Shown piece by piece: positions 1 through 6,959 of a DNA stretch of 7,066 bases (position 1 is its first letter; the number at the start of each line of letters is the position of its first letter). Location: the NCBI GenBank assembly GCA_017522515.1, contig JAFWZH010000132.1, positions 1 through 7,066 of the forward strand, read 5' to 3'. Both the position numbers and the translations under genes were made by a program. The notes beneath the pieces were generated by a model. That model was not told the origin of the DNA. It was given only the letters and a program-made list of their open reading frames with translations, and ran no database searches. The DNA is from Clostridia bacterium. GTDB taxonomy: Bacteria > Bacillota_A > Clostridia > UBA1212 > UBA1255.

Positions 1-17
1 GATAACTTCAAATTATC
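1..17 (+). promoter_or_regulatory. 17-bp near-palindromic element upstream of gene 1 (copy 1)
   Basis: The sequence GATAACTTCAAATTATC begins at the first base of the window and ends 37 nt before the ATG at 55. It is a near-palindrome: GATAA and TTATC are perfect arms, the inner TT and AA also pair, and only positions 6/12 and the centre break symmetry. An exact copy lies upstream of the convergent gene 2, in the same orientation relative to that gene (6942 down to 6926). Such symmetry at matched positions suggests a dimeric regulator's operator. TTCAAA (7-12) followed 17 nt later by TATTCT (30-35) could be a weak sigma-70-type promoter with the element over its -35. However, that would leave a leader of only about 13 nt, so the real promoter may lie outside the window. 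Confidence 0.6.
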
Positions 18-42
18 ATTGAATTATTTTATTCTAAAATTA

Positions 43-48
43 AGGAGG
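43..48 (+). promoter_or_regulatory. Strong Shine-Dalgarno of gene 1
   Basis: AGGAGG sits 6 nt before the ATG at 55, with an ideal core sequence and spacing for a Bacillota-type ribosome-binding site. It settles the start choice: an in-frame TTG at 19 would add 12 residues but has no Shine-Dalgarno, and its reading frame would run through this site. Confidence 0.92.
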
Positions 49-54
49 ATAAAA

Positions 55-2592
55 ATGAAGAACAAACTTAATGTGTTAGTAATCTGCGATTCTAAATTTG
101 AATTTCAGACAACAAGTAATCTGGTGGATTTTACCGTGCTATTTTCGCCATCAAGATGCGAACTCGAACAGAAATTGTTCAATCACAGTTTCGATTGTGT
201 TATTCCCCTTATATCATCAAACAAAATTCTTAATTATGATTTGCTCTATATTTTGGAAATTTACAAATGCAACACTTTTGGAAATAGTTGGCTGAATAAT
301 CTTATTATTAAAGATAAGACTACATTTTTAAAGTCATCTACCTCAAAAAACAATTTTGAAATATGGACAAGGTATAATTACAATCAAAGACTAAAAAAAA
401 TATCTTCTAATGATTATCCTATACTTATAGAGTACACAAACAGTAATATTGATGAAACATATTTGGTTAATACATCTCGAGAGCTTTTTCAATTGGTAGA
501 TAAGGTTTTAGCTACTGAACATAGCATTGAAGAAATTTCTGTTTGGAAGAAATACATTTTTGATAGTTTTATAGACATATCAATATGGGGTAATACACCT
601 TATACCTTTGAGACCGTTTCTTGTAGTGGCATAGATACCGATAGAATGATTTTAAGAGCGTATGAACTATTTAATTCATTTTCACTTGAAAATTATGCAC
701 AGTTTAATTTCGGTATTCAAAACAACGAATTTTTTCTTTTGGATATTAAGTGTTCAAATTGTCTTACGTCTAAACAGATAGAACAAGTTTTGAGTTTATA
801 TAATATTACATTTACGGAATTTCTATATTTATGTATTTTGCTATGCCTAACTAAAAAACATTTTGATCATTCTGATTTACGCTTGATCGATCTAGCGGCA
901 ACCTTACCTATCAATATTAACCACCTAATTCCTCTAGGCATTAAAATCGAAAAAGGAGATTATTCTTATAATGATGTGTGTAAAGAGTTGAGAAAGCGTT
1001 TGTTACAGCCAGATGAAAGAAATAAACACGATTTTTTAAAAATGACATCTCTTGCAATAGAAAATCTACCTCTAACAACGCCTAATTCATATTATCTAGG
1101 AGAATTGGATTACAACTACGAACAGATGCTTTCTAAATTTGAAAGAATACCTTTACACCCTCAAGACGAAGAAACTGTTTTGTTAGAATCAATTAAAGTG
1201 TTAAACGGACAGACAAAGTGGCATTCACCGCTTACACTATACAATGTGTGTTCTCCTGTTATGATGAATACAGTTGCTGCATCAGCTGTAACTAATATGT
1301 TCAATCCCAATGGAATGATTAAAGGTACTAGTGCTGGATATCTAACTATGGAGAAACAAATTGTGAAACAGTTATCTAATCTAGTTGGAATAAATGAGAA
1401 TGATTCTGCAGGTGTGTTTGTTGCTGGCGGTAAAGTTTGTTTAACATATGGAATAAAATGTGGATTGAATCGTTGCCAAAGAGTTTGCGGATTTGATACA
1501 ACACCGGTTGTAATTACATCAGACGCCAATCATTTTTCTATTGAATCGATTTGTCATCAATTGGGCATATCTACAGAAAAATGTATAAGGGTCCCATTAA
1601 CAGATAACCAAACTCTTGATTTATCATATTTTGAAAAGACGATTGAAGAGTGCTTCAGAAAAAATATTCCTATTGCCTGTATTATTATATCGGGTGGAAA
1701 TACTATGCACGCTTCGGTTGAAAGCATAGAAAATGCAAATAAAATAATTGAAGAGCTTGTGATCAAATATAAGGTTAAATACAAACCTTACATTTATTAT
1801 GATATGGTTGTATGTTGGCCTTGGCTCTTTTTTAAATCATATGATTTTGATAACAATCCGCTATTAATTGAATCGGATGTTTTATCTAAAATTAATCATA
1901 CTACTGATTTATTTAGGCATTCAAATTTAGCAGATGGTTTTGGCTTTGACTTTCATAAATGCGGTTTCTCACCATACACAACAAGCACATTTTTAACTAA
2001 GTACAAAAAGGAACTGTATAACATAAATCAAGAAGAAGAAACATCCGAAAAAGATTCTTGCTATTACACTTTTACTAATTCACGATGTACTACAGATATT
2101 ATATCTGCATGGAATGTTTTGCAGAGCGTTGGTGTTGAAGGTTTTCAATCTTATGTAGCAAATATGATGTGTGTTGCCAACACTTTTTCTAAAAGATTGT
2201 CTGAAGCAGGATTTTGGGTGATCGGTGGTGATTACACATATGGATTCGGAACAATTGTATTAGCAAAGTCTCCAATACTTGATTGTAACTATGAAAAGTT
2301 GTTTAATTCACCTGAATTTATTGAAATCAACAATAAGTATATGTTTGGTTTGTCGGAGCACTTTAAGAGAAATAACATAATAAATCTATGTGTTCGATAT
2401 TTACCAAATTATACACTTAAAGATCGGTCAATAAGTGTTATTTCAGTATTTCCTATAACCATAAATATTGATGAAGCAATAGCACAAAAGATATCAAGAG
2501 ACATTATAGAGATTAAAAAAGATTTTGATATTAAATGTTTACAAGATAATAAAACAGACTTTGGAAATGCGCCAACAGATGTACCGAGATAA
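55..2592 (+). CDS. ATP-grasp-like / group II PLP-dependent decarboxylase fusion protein
   Basis: This is an 845-residue soluble protein with no signal peptide or clear membrane segment. Residues 1-265 follow the order of a D-Ala-D-Ala-ligase-type ATP-grasp: a small N-terminal lobe, KDKTTFLK (86-93) like the ligase DKxxTK motif, a DSFIDISIWGN stretch (170-180) like its E-F-I-x-G-x-E strand, and LLDIKCSN (228-235) at the metal-binding E-x-N site. Residues 380-845 match group II PLP decarboxylases: SAGYLTMEKQ (426-435), GGK (458-460) at the Gly-rich phosphate loop, H493 for ring stacking, D583 for the pyridine nitrogen and HK (634-635) with the Schiff-base lysine. Family knowledge predicts decarboxylation or related chemistry on an amino acid; the substrate cannot be read. 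Residues 266-379 are an unassigned linker. Oddities are the degraded ATP-grasp residues and 27 cysteines. It converges on the SIR2-STAND gene and shares an upstream 17-mer with it. The PLP fold is confident; the ATP-grasp call is moderate. Confidence 0.8.
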   Translation: MKNKLNVLVICDSKFEFQTTSNLVDFTVLFSPSRCELEQKLFNHSFDCVIPLISSNKILNYDLLYILEIYKCNTFGNSWLNNLIIKDKTTFLKSSTSKNNFEIWTRYNYNQRLKKISSNDYPILIEYTNSNIDETYLVNTSRELFQLVDKVLATEHSIEEISVWKKYIFDSFIDISIWGNTPYTFETVSCSGIDTDRMILRAYELFNSFSLENYAQFNFGIQNNEFFLLDIKCSNCLTSKQIEQVLSLYNITFTEFLYLCILLCLTKKHFDHSDLRLIDLAATLPININHLIPLGIKIEKGDYSYNDVCKELRKRLLQPDERNKHDFLKMTSLAIENLPLTTPNSYYLGELDYNYEQMLSKFERIPLHPQDEETVLLESIKVLNGQTKWHSPLTLYNVCSPVMMNTVAASAVTNMFNPNGMIKGTSAGYLTMEKQIVKQLSNLVGINENDSAGVFVAGGKVCLTYGIKCGLNRCQRVCGFDTTPVVITSDANHFSIESICHQLGISTEKCIRVPLTDNQTLDLSYFEKTIEECFRKNIPIACIIISGGNTMHASVESIENANKIIEELVIKYKVKYKPYIYYDMVVCWPWLFFKSYDFDNNPLLIESDVLSKINHTTDLFRHSNLADGFGFDFHKCGFSPYTTSTFLTKYKKELYNINQEEETSEKDSCYYTFTNSRCTTDIISAWNVLQSVGVEGFQSYVANMMCVANTFSKRLSEAGFWVIGGDYTYGFGTIVLAKSPILDCNYEKLFNSPEFIEINNKYMFGLSEHFKRNNIINLCVRYLPNYTLKDRSISVISVFPITINIDEAIAQKISRDIIEIKKDFDIKCLQDNKTDFGNAPTDVPR

Positions 2593-2608
2593 ATAAGTGT
2601 TATTTTTT

Positions 2609-2650
2609 AGAATCCTCCAAGCAAAACAAGTATTATGTTTGGAGGATTCT
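2609..2650. terminator. Perfect 12-bp inverted repeat between convergent genes, possible bidirectional terminator
   Basis: AGAATCCTCCAA (2609-2620) and TTGGAGGATTCT (2639-2650) are exact reverse complements around an 18-nt loop. The repeat lies 16 nt after the stop of gene 1 and 14 nt beyond the stop of gene 2, where a shared terminator is expected. The U-tract is on the wrong side, though: on the + strand TTATTTTTT precedes the stem and GAGAAAACTT follows it, while on the - strand the stem is followed by AAAAAATAA. It is therefore not a canonical intrinsic terminator in either direction. It may instead act as an mRNA 3'-end stabiliser or help factor-dependent termination. Confidence 0.5.
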
Positions 2651-2664
2651 GAGAAAACTTCAGC

Positions 2665-5600
2665 CTAATAACTCTTCCAAGTTTCCAACATTTCTTTCAA
2701 AGCTAAACAACTTTCCAGATTTACATTGTTTTCAACCACTGTATGCGTTTGGTAATAATTTATACTTTGAGATATGTATTTCAGACCTAATTCTCTCCAA
2801 ACTGTCGAGGCTATATTAGTATCAAGTTTTAATAATCTCCTATACGCAAACTGACTGTAGAAAACACAACACTTCGCCTCTTTGTTTCTATTCGTTAATT
2901 CAACAGATGATTGCAAAGCAATTTTGATGCAAGCAACAGCTTTTTCAATCTCTCCTAAATATTCAAAAAAATAAGCTTTCGCCAAATAGAAATCGGCTTT
3001 ATATGGTGTAACAATTTTCTCAAATAGAGTATCTACTTCTCTAATTAATTCTCTGCATTCATCTATTCCATACGGTTCTACAGAAAACGAATATCCAACA
3101 TATGTATTAATTAATTCAGGTACTACACCTCCATAACAGAACACTTCATTTTCCTTTAGTAAGAGTTCCATAGAGTCTTCGTATAGTTTTACTGCTTCAA
3201 AAAACAAATCCCTTGCTTTAATAATTGTTTCTCGAGAAAGCAGTTCTTTAGAGGTAAAGCCATGATTTAGTTCGGTGAACATTATTTTGTTTAAACTGTT
3301 TCCTTTTTGTTCAAATATTCGAGCAAGAACATATGGATTGTGATCCTCTAAATTCTCGTTAAGAAGTGTGTCATAAATTAATAATGGCCCTTCAATTTGA
3401 CCGCTATGATTAAGAGCACGCCCAAGTTCAATTCCAACTCTCATCTTGTTCTCAATATCTTTACTTGTTTCATACTTCTTATATTCACCACTTAAAATCT
3501 CAATACTACTTCTACTATACCCCTGTTCCATAAAGATAACAGCTTTGTGCATATTGATTTTTGTAAGTAGTTTTGCATTCGTTTGATTTATTAACTCTAA
3601 AGCTATATTGGCATGGTTTAATGCGGATGCATAATCATTTGTAAAATAATATAATCTTGACACAAAGTAATTCAGATAGGCTTTTATATCATCTGTGATG
3701 ATTCTGTTGTTTGTAAAACTCAATAGACAATCAATTACTCTTTTAAGATCATAAGTTATTAAAGAATATGCCAACAAACTTTCATCAAACCCTAATATAA
3801 GTATGTTAATGAATTTTTTGCTGTTGATAACATCTTTTTCATGAAGCAGATATCGTAAATCTTCCGATAAATCTTTAGATTGCGATAACGCTTCAACAAC
3901 ATACTTTGGCAAAGTGTCCATGTTTTCTAAAGATAATGATATTATCGTATCTTTAAATTCGCTTATATCAACATGTACCAAATCAGTAAGGTATTGAATT
4001 AAACCAGATTGATAGATTAAATTTTTTCTGCATAAAGAGAAGATTTTTCTAAACAATTCAATTCCTTGGAAACGATATTCTTCTATATATTTTTTGAAAA
4101 AGCACTCTTCGATTTTATCATGTTTAAATCTAATTCTTTCTGTTCTTGATAGGTCTTTAACTAATATGTTGACATCGGCCAATTCATTCAAAACGATGTC
4201 AAGGTTATTAACGATGTCGTTGTTACTTTCACAATATAATTTATTCTGTAACATAAACTTTGTAACATCTATGTTTGTATTTCTATATTCAAGTTTCAAT
4301 TCAAAATATGAATATAGTATTTTTTTGGCAAGAAATTCATTTGTCATTGAAATCCGTTCGAACAAAGCAGCTGAAAACAATTCGTAAATTGATTGTTTAT
4401 TTATTATTTTCTGAACATCTTTCTCGTCAGTTAAATAATCACCGATAATAGCAATCAATAATGGTGATATTTCATATAGCAGGCTCTGATTTTTTATGAA
4501 TTTCAGTAATTCATCTTGATGTTTATCCGGCAGATAACATCTTACAAGTTTTTCAACATCATCATTTTTAAAAGAACCTATTTTATAACTTGCATCTTGA
4601 TTTTCCGCTAAATTTGTTTCCGATTTATTGTTACTATAAAAATAAAGGTGATTTAGCTGCGTTCTTGTATTTGATTTGTATAGATGGTATGACCACTGTC
4701 GACAAGTTACTATAAGTTTTATATGCTCACAGTTAAGTTTATAGAGTTTTTCTGCTAAATCAACAAGAGCAACATAGTGCTTTTGCTGAATTTTCAAAGA
4801 ATCATTTAATTCGTTTAATCCGTCGAAAACTAAAATAAGTTTAGAATCACGAATTTTAAAAGACTCATTTATCGCAGAAAGTATGTGTTCTTCATTAGAT
4901 TCATCAACATTAATATTAAGAAACAGCGAAATTCCAAAACTATTTATAAGTGTATTTTTGGGAGAAATCGCTATAATATGTGTTTGCTCACTATTCTTAT
5001 TATTACAAATATAGTTCTGTATCGCTGTTGTTTTTCCACTTCCGCTTGAGCCCGTAATAAACATAGCTTGTCTATCTGAAGCAAAAAATTTTCTTAATTC
5101 TGTATCAAGTTCTAGCTTAATATGAGCTCTTACTTGTGTTGTTGAACCCAAATCTATAAACTGCTTCGACGTTGTAAAACATCTTTTAATACAGGTGGTA
5201 TATATTGACTCATCTGCTTCCTTATTACTACTTGATTCTTCTTTGATTTCAAAAGTAAAGTTAACCCATTTTGAATTAATTTCAATATGAGTATTATCAT
5301 TTGTTATTTTTTTTACATCTGGAAGACTACAAACCATAGGATTTGCTAAAAACACATTATAATTTTCCAATTGTCCAAGGTTAATATGTAGTTTACCGTC
5401 ACTGTTTTCTATTGAATCTTGTTTTCCATATATTATCTCTGACAAACTTCTTTGATTTTCTTCGTTGTTATAGTTGGTTGGAAGTAAAATTAAAGACAAA
5501 AGCTGAACAACATTAATCAATTCGTTCAATTCTTTTAAAGGAACATCCACCGATTGAATTATAAGATTATTATTAAAATGTAGTTGAATGGCCTCTTCTG

Positions 5601-6879
5601 TCGGTTTGTCAAAACTTGCAATATTATCAACGGCAATCCAGAAAGATTCATCGCTTAACACACCAACATCAGATTCTTTACATAACTCCTCCTTAATTTT
5701 ACTGGAATACTCTTTAGTACTTATGCCACTACAAATGGAGCGCACAATTATTTCAATTGAGATACCCAAAACCAAAGCATCAACCTCGTTGTTTGGTATG
5801 TTTATTAAATCCGATGGCAACTTGTCATTCTTAAAGAAATACAAATAAGAATTTAAATATGATGCGTATTTCTCATCAGTATATTCTTTGTCATTAATTT
5901 TTAATTTGTTATATGCCTTTTCTGAAAAGTATAGAGCTTGTTGGAAAAGTTCTAACAATCTAGCATATAGAGATAACATATCAATTATTGATGTATTTTT
6001 CCAAATGTCTCCAGTTTCGGTTTGGTGAAAGTTATTATTTTTACTGCTTTCTAGAGGTATAAGTAAGGAAAAAATTTTTTCCATTACTTTATTAAAATCT
6101 CCATACTCACTACCATATAAAATGTTGTTTCTTGAACCTCTTTTTTCAAGTAAACTGTACACTTGTTGTGTTTCAAAAGGATCAGCTTCACTAGGTTCTT
6201 TAACATCAATCCAATAAACGGAGGAGGCTTTATCAGTTTTATTGATTGAGTTCATAAGGCCAACATCTTGGCCGCGATATCCAACAAAAATTGTAAGTCC
6301 TGAAGTTTTGCTGTATATTTCATCCGACAATTCCTGAGAAAGTGATGTTAGTTCTGCAGGGGCAAATTTCAAATTTCCCGTTTCAAGATCACCATGAGCT
6401 TTTATTAGATTAAAAACAGGAGAACCGTCACCTATCTTTATGTACTCGTTTTCACCGACTTTTTTGTTGTAAGTCAACCCATCACATACATCCTCTATTA
6501 ACATATCAAAATTAGTAGTGATGATATTATTTATGTATCCCAATTCTATTAGTTTTCTTAAAAATTTGTGCCCTTCAGAAGGAACAACTCCTTCAAGTCT
6601 TTTTTGCAAGAGTTTTCGGCGTTCTTTTTGTGACTTTCCTTCCCAAACTATATTTACAAAATTACTGTATAAATCGTACCAATTTGTTTCGTCAATGCCT
6701 TTAACATTATGTTCTCTTAAGCATTGCTTCATTATTCCAACAGTAGATATATCTCTATCGGATGAATTAAGCGAACAACCGGCACCCAATATTAGAGTAG
6801 TATTTTTTTCTTCTTTGAGTTCTTTAAAAGCATATAGCAGTCTTAATAATATATAATCAAAATTGTTTTGACTTTTCAT
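2665..6879 (-). CDS. SIR2-STAND (NACHT-like) NTPase-TPR protein, predicted anti-phage NADase sensor (Avs5-like)
   Basis: This 1404-residue cytoplasmic protein has three parts. Residues 26-275 are a SIR2-type Rossmann domain without the deacetylase zinc ribbon: GAGCS (32-36), TTNFD (121-125), KAHGD with H162, and FVGYRGQD (198-205) mark the NAD+ pocket and catalytic histidine. Residues 590-935 form a STAND NTPase: Walker A at G610-T617 (GSSGSGKT), Walker B LILVFDGLNE (681-690), VTCR (724-727, sensor-like arginine), SPLLIAIIGDYL (805-816) like the NACHT helical segment, and RFKHDKIEECFFKKYI (917-932) ending a winged-helix-like part. Residues about 1065-1400 are TPR-like helical pairs. Family knowledge: such proteins sense a phage product through C-terminal repeats, oligomerise and destroy NAD+ to abort infection. 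The trigger is unknown. The ATG is the first possible start, since an in-frame TAA (6880-6882) abuts it; the ribosome-binding site is weak (GGTG, 6894-6891). Residues 280-590 match nothing I recognise. Confidence 0.88.
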   Translation of the reverse strand: MKSQNNFDYILLRLLYAFKELKEEKNTTLILGAGCSLNSSDRDISTVGIMKQCLREHNVKGIDETNWYDLYSNFVNIVWEGKSQKERRKLLQKRLEGVVPSEGHKFLRKLIELGYINNIITTNFDMLIEDVCDGLTYNKKVGENEYIKIGDGSPVFNLIKAHGDLETGNLKFAPAELTSLSQELSDEIYSKTSGLTIFVGYRGQDVGLMNSINKTDKASSVYWIDVKEPSEADPFETQQVYSLLEKRGSRNNILYGSEYGDFNKVMEKIFSLLIPLESSKNNNFHQTETGDIWKNTSIIDMLSLYARLLELFQQALYFSEKAYNKLKINDKEYTDEKYASYLNSYLYFFKNDKLPSDLINIPNNEVDALVLGISIEIIVRSICSGISTKEYSSKIKEELCKESDVGVLSDESFWIAVDNIASFDKPTEEAIQLHFNNNLIIQSVDVPLKELNELINVVQLLSLILLPTNYNNEENQRSLSEIIYGKQDSIENSDGKLHINLGQLENYNVFLANPMVCSLPDVKKITNDNTHIEINSKWVNFTFEIKEESSSNKEADESIYTTCIKRCFTTSKQFIDLGSTTQVRAHIKLELDTELRKFFASDRQAMFITGSSGSGKTTAIQNYICNNKNSEQTHIIAISPKNTLINSFGISLFLNINVDESNEEHILSAINESFKIRDSKLILVFDGLNELNDSLKIQQKHYVALVDLAEKLYKLNCEHIKLIVTCRQWSYHLYKSNTRTQLNHLYFYSNNKSETNLAENQDASYKIGSFKNDDVEKLVRCYLPDKHQDELLKFIKNQSLLYEISPLLIAIIGDYLTDEKDVQKIINKQSIYELFSAALFERISMTNEFLAKKILYSYFELKLEYRNTNIDVTKFMLQNKLYCESNNDIVNNLDIVLNELADVNILVKDLSRTERIRFKHDKIEECFFKKYIEEYRFQGIELFRKIFSLCRKNLIYQSGLIQYLTDLVHVDISEFKDTIISLSLENMDTLPKYVVEALSQSKDLSEDLRYLLHEKDVINSKKFINILILGFDESLLAYSLITYDLKRVIDCLLSFTNNRIITDDIKAYLNYFVSRLYYFTNDYASALNHANIALELINQTNAKLLTKINMHKAVIFMEQGYSRSSIEILSGEYKKYETSKDIENKMRVGIELGRALNHSGQIEGPLLIYDTLLNENLEDHNPYVLARIFEQKGNSLNKIMFTELNHGFTSKELLSRETIIKARDLFFEAVKLYEDSMELLLKENEVFCYGGVVPELINTYVGYSFSVEPYGIDECRELIREVDTLFEKIVTPYKADFYLAKAYFFEYLGEIEKAVACIKIALQSSVELTNRNKEAKCCVFYSQFAYRRLLKLDTNIASTVWRELGLKYISQSINYYQTHTVVENNVNLESCLALKEMLETWKSY

Positions 6880-6890
6880 TTATCTATTCA

Positions 6891-6894
6891 CACC
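6891..6894 (-). promoter_or_regulatory. Weak Shine-Dalgarno of the SIR2-STAND gene
   Basis: Read on the - strand, GGTG lies 11 nt before the ATG and can pair with the extreme 3' end of 16S rRNA (the GGTG of AGGAGGTG). There is no AGGAGG core, in sharp contrast to the ideal site of gene 1. Low translation would suit a potentially toxic NADase, but that is inference. Confidence 0.4.
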
Positions 6895-6897
6895 ATT

Positions 6898-6911
6898 CAA
6901 AAAATTTTTTG
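6898..6911. repeat. Perfect A6T6 palindrome in the SIR2-STAND leader
   Basis: CAAAAAATTTTTTG is a 14-bp perfect palindrome, 18 bp upstream of the start codon of gene 2. A6T6 tracts are intrinsically curved DNA. On the - strand it overlaps TACAAA (6913-6908), a possible -10 lying 17 nt after TTCAAA (6936-6931) inside the 17-bp element. It may affect promoter shape or simply be AT-rich spacer. Confidence 0.4.
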
Positions 6912-6925
6912 TACAACAAGTAAAA

Positions 6926-6942
6926 GATAATTTGAAGTTATC
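6926..6942 (-). promoter_or_regulatory. 17-bp near-palindromic element upstream of SIR2-STAND gene (copy 2)
   Basis: Read on the - strand this is GATAACTTCAAATTATC, identical over all 17 bases to the element at 1-17, and it ends 46 nt before the ATG of gene 2. Identity stops at the inner (gene-proximal) edge in both copies; the outer edge of copy 1 is not visible. A candidate -10 (TATAGA, 6946-6941) abuts it on the upstream side, and a second (TACAAA, 6913-6908) lies 17 nt downstream of its TTCAAA. Either arrangement would place a bound regulator over the promoter, consistent with an operator. Neither promoter has a convincing -35. Confidence 0.6.
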
Positions 6943-6959
6943 TATAAATTTCTAACACC

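Noticed and set aside
19..54. TTG at 19 as an earlier start of gene 1 (12 extra residues).
   Set aside because: No ribosome-binding site precedes it, while ATG at 55 has AGGAGG at ideal spacing.
1161..1529. Open frames antisense to the decarboxylase (also 1557-1784 on the - strand).
   Set aside because: No ribosome-binding site, no recognisable motif, and they lie fully inside a well-supported gene on the other strand.
4094..4387. Plus-strand open frames inside the SIR2-STAND gene (also 5588-5848 and 6518-6856).
   Set aside because: They are mirror frames of a clearly real gene, have Ser/Leu-rich low-information products and lack start signals.
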